From positions 1-6,608 of the forward strand of contig JAITDQ010000245.1 of the NCBI GenBank assembly GCA_031282485.1: 6,608 nucleotides of DNA. The letters are read 5' to 3'. The notes beneath the pieces are model-generated. The model was not told the origin of the DNA and ran no database searches. It saw nothing but the letters and a program-made list of their open reading frames with translations. Positions 5,732 to 6,608 of this stretch are shown here, piece by piece; the first letter of the stretch is position 1; each line of letters opens with the position of its first letter. The position numbers and the translations under genes were made by a program. Origin of the DNA: Tannerella sp. (lineage in GTDB: Bacteria > Bacteroidota > Bacteroidia > Bacteroidales > Tannerellaceae).

Positions 5732-6608
5732 CTAATGAAGCAGTATCTTCTGCACGGCGCCCGGTATGGACGGTTCGTCGTTCAGCGGTACAATCTTCAG
5801 TGAAGGCAGGAATTGATAACGCGGCACAAGGGAAACGGATTTGAGCTTTAACTCCTGCGGCACGTAACGGTCAATGTCTTTTTCCATCCGGCTTTTCCAG
5901 TCTTCCACAACGGTTGATGAAACGGGATAAAATTTGGAGAGAAGAAATTCTTCGGGTTTGAAGAATACATTCCCCTTTTCTGCCGCCAACGGTATGGACG
6001 TATTAAACGTCGTATTTTCCGAAATGGCATTGTTAAGGATATATATTTCGGTACCGGATTCGGGAGCGCCCAATACCTTATCGCCCGCATTATGAAAATT
6101 TATAATCGTATTGTGAGATATAAAAATCCGGTTTACGGGATAATAATTGCTGTTTTCCCTCGCAAAATTGATGACATGCGGATTTTCGGGCATGGCCGAT
6201 TTCTGAATAATATTGCCGACAATGACAGCCTGTCCGCCGTCGGGTATGTCTATCTCGTAACTTGCTTTCGATGCGGCATCGTTGCCGTCCGCAATCATGT
6301 TATAGTAAATTTGATTGAGAGCCGCCCTGCTTTTTATCAGGTGTCCAATATTTGCATGATGAAAATAACTTCCCGAAACATAAAAACTTCCGATACGTCC
6401 GACATATATATCATGCGACAGTCCGTCTCCATAGCCGCTGTATCCGAACTCGCTGTTCTTCACCGTCAGGGTTGTTGTGGCGAGATTGCCGGTAAGCAAA
6501 CCCATTTCATTGTGCAGGAAACGGCAGTCGATGACGGTCAGCTGTCCGTCCGTCAGCCTTATTCCCGCGCCGTTTTGATCGGAAACTTTGGCGTTGATAA
6601 AAGTGATT
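5732..6608 (-). CDS. Right-handed parallel beta-helix protein, N-terminus outside window
   Basis: The last 291 residues are visible; the frame has no stop up to the window end, so the gene starts beyond 6608, and the Met at 6505 is internal. The fragment shows beta-helix rungs with regular Gly, Asn and hydrophobic positions: NGAGIRLTDGQLTVIDCRF, then LTVKNSEFGYSGYGDG, then SFYVSGSYFHHANIGHLIKS, GGQAVIVGNIIQKS and NRIFISHNTIINF. Strongly patterned polar segments, GDGLSHDIYVGR (60-71 of the fragment) and GHLIKSRA (88-95), suggest a conserved surface or active site. About the last 70 residues leave the repeat pattern and form a polar, Pro-containing tail. Beta-helix proteins of this kind include polysaccharide lyases, glycosidases and epimerases as well as binding proteins, and are often exported. 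Whether this one has a signal peptide cannot be seen. The fold is clear; the function is not. Confidence 0.85.
   Translation of the reverse strand, partial: ITFINAKVSDQNGAGIRLTDGQLTVIDCRFLHNEMGLLTGNLATTTLTVKNSEFGYSGYGDGLSHDIYVGRIGSFYVSGSYFHHANIGHLIKSRAALNQIYYNMIADGNDAASKASYEIDIPDGGQAVIVGNIIQKSAMPENPHVINFARENSNYYPVNRIFISHNTIINFHNAGDKVLGAPESGTEIYILNNAISENTTFNTSIPLAAEKGNVFFKPEEFLLSKFYPVSSTVVEDWKSRMEKDIDRYVPQELKLKSVSLVPRYQFLPSLKIVPLNDEPSIPGAVQKILLH

Noticed and set aside
5732..6505. Beta-helix gene as a complete 257-residue protein starting at 6505
   Set aside because: The same frame continues without a stop to the window end, and the upstream residues (NGAGIRLTDG, LTVIDCRF) continue the beta-helix rungs, so the Met at 6505 is internal.

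Overview
The window looks like chromosomal DNA from a member of the Bacteroidetes, probably the order Bacteroidales. Three things point there: a perfect Bacteroidetes-type promoter (TTTG, 19 bp, TATCTTTG) in front of purU; start codons preceded by A/T-rich leaders instead of Shine-Dalgarno sequences; and the gene order tsaD-cinA, which I recall from Bacteroides genomes. G+C looks moderate by eye. No genus can be named from the sequence.

Layout. At 2-112 there is probably the last 36 codons of an unrecognised + strand gene. At 204-2369 (+) lies a 721-residue protein that joins an N-terminal PHP metal-hydrolase domain to a C-terminal domain resembling only the acceptor half of a GT-B (GT4-like) glycosyltransferase. 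It converges on purU (2415-3266, -), formyltetrahydrofolate deformylase. The two stop codons are joined by an array of nine 7-bp units whose consensus, AAYSRTT, is its own reverse complement. A divergent promoter region (3267-3445) separates purU from tsaD (3446-4474, +; the t6A tRNA-modification enzyme) and cinA (4483-5721, +; CinA with a PncC-type nicotinamide-nucleotide amidase domain). These two genes are 8 bp apart and are very likely one operon. cinA converges, after only 10 bp, on a - strand gene (5732 to beyond the window end) for a right-handed parallel beta-helix protein whose N-terminus is not in the window.

How the genes relate. purU (one-carbon balance), tsaD (tRNA modification) and cinA (pyridine nucleotide salvage/repair) are core housekeeping genes with intact motifs. 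They share a neighbourhood but no single pathway. The PHP/half-glycosyltransferase protein and the beta-helix protein are the accessory part; both may act on carbohydrates or cell-surface polymers, but that is inference.

I found no CRISPR array, tRNA, rRNA, insertion sequence, phage gene or recognisable defence system. The best candidates for something poorly described are the PHP/half-glycosyltransferase architecture and the self-complementary heptamer array that supplies its stop codon. Neither is proof of a new system.
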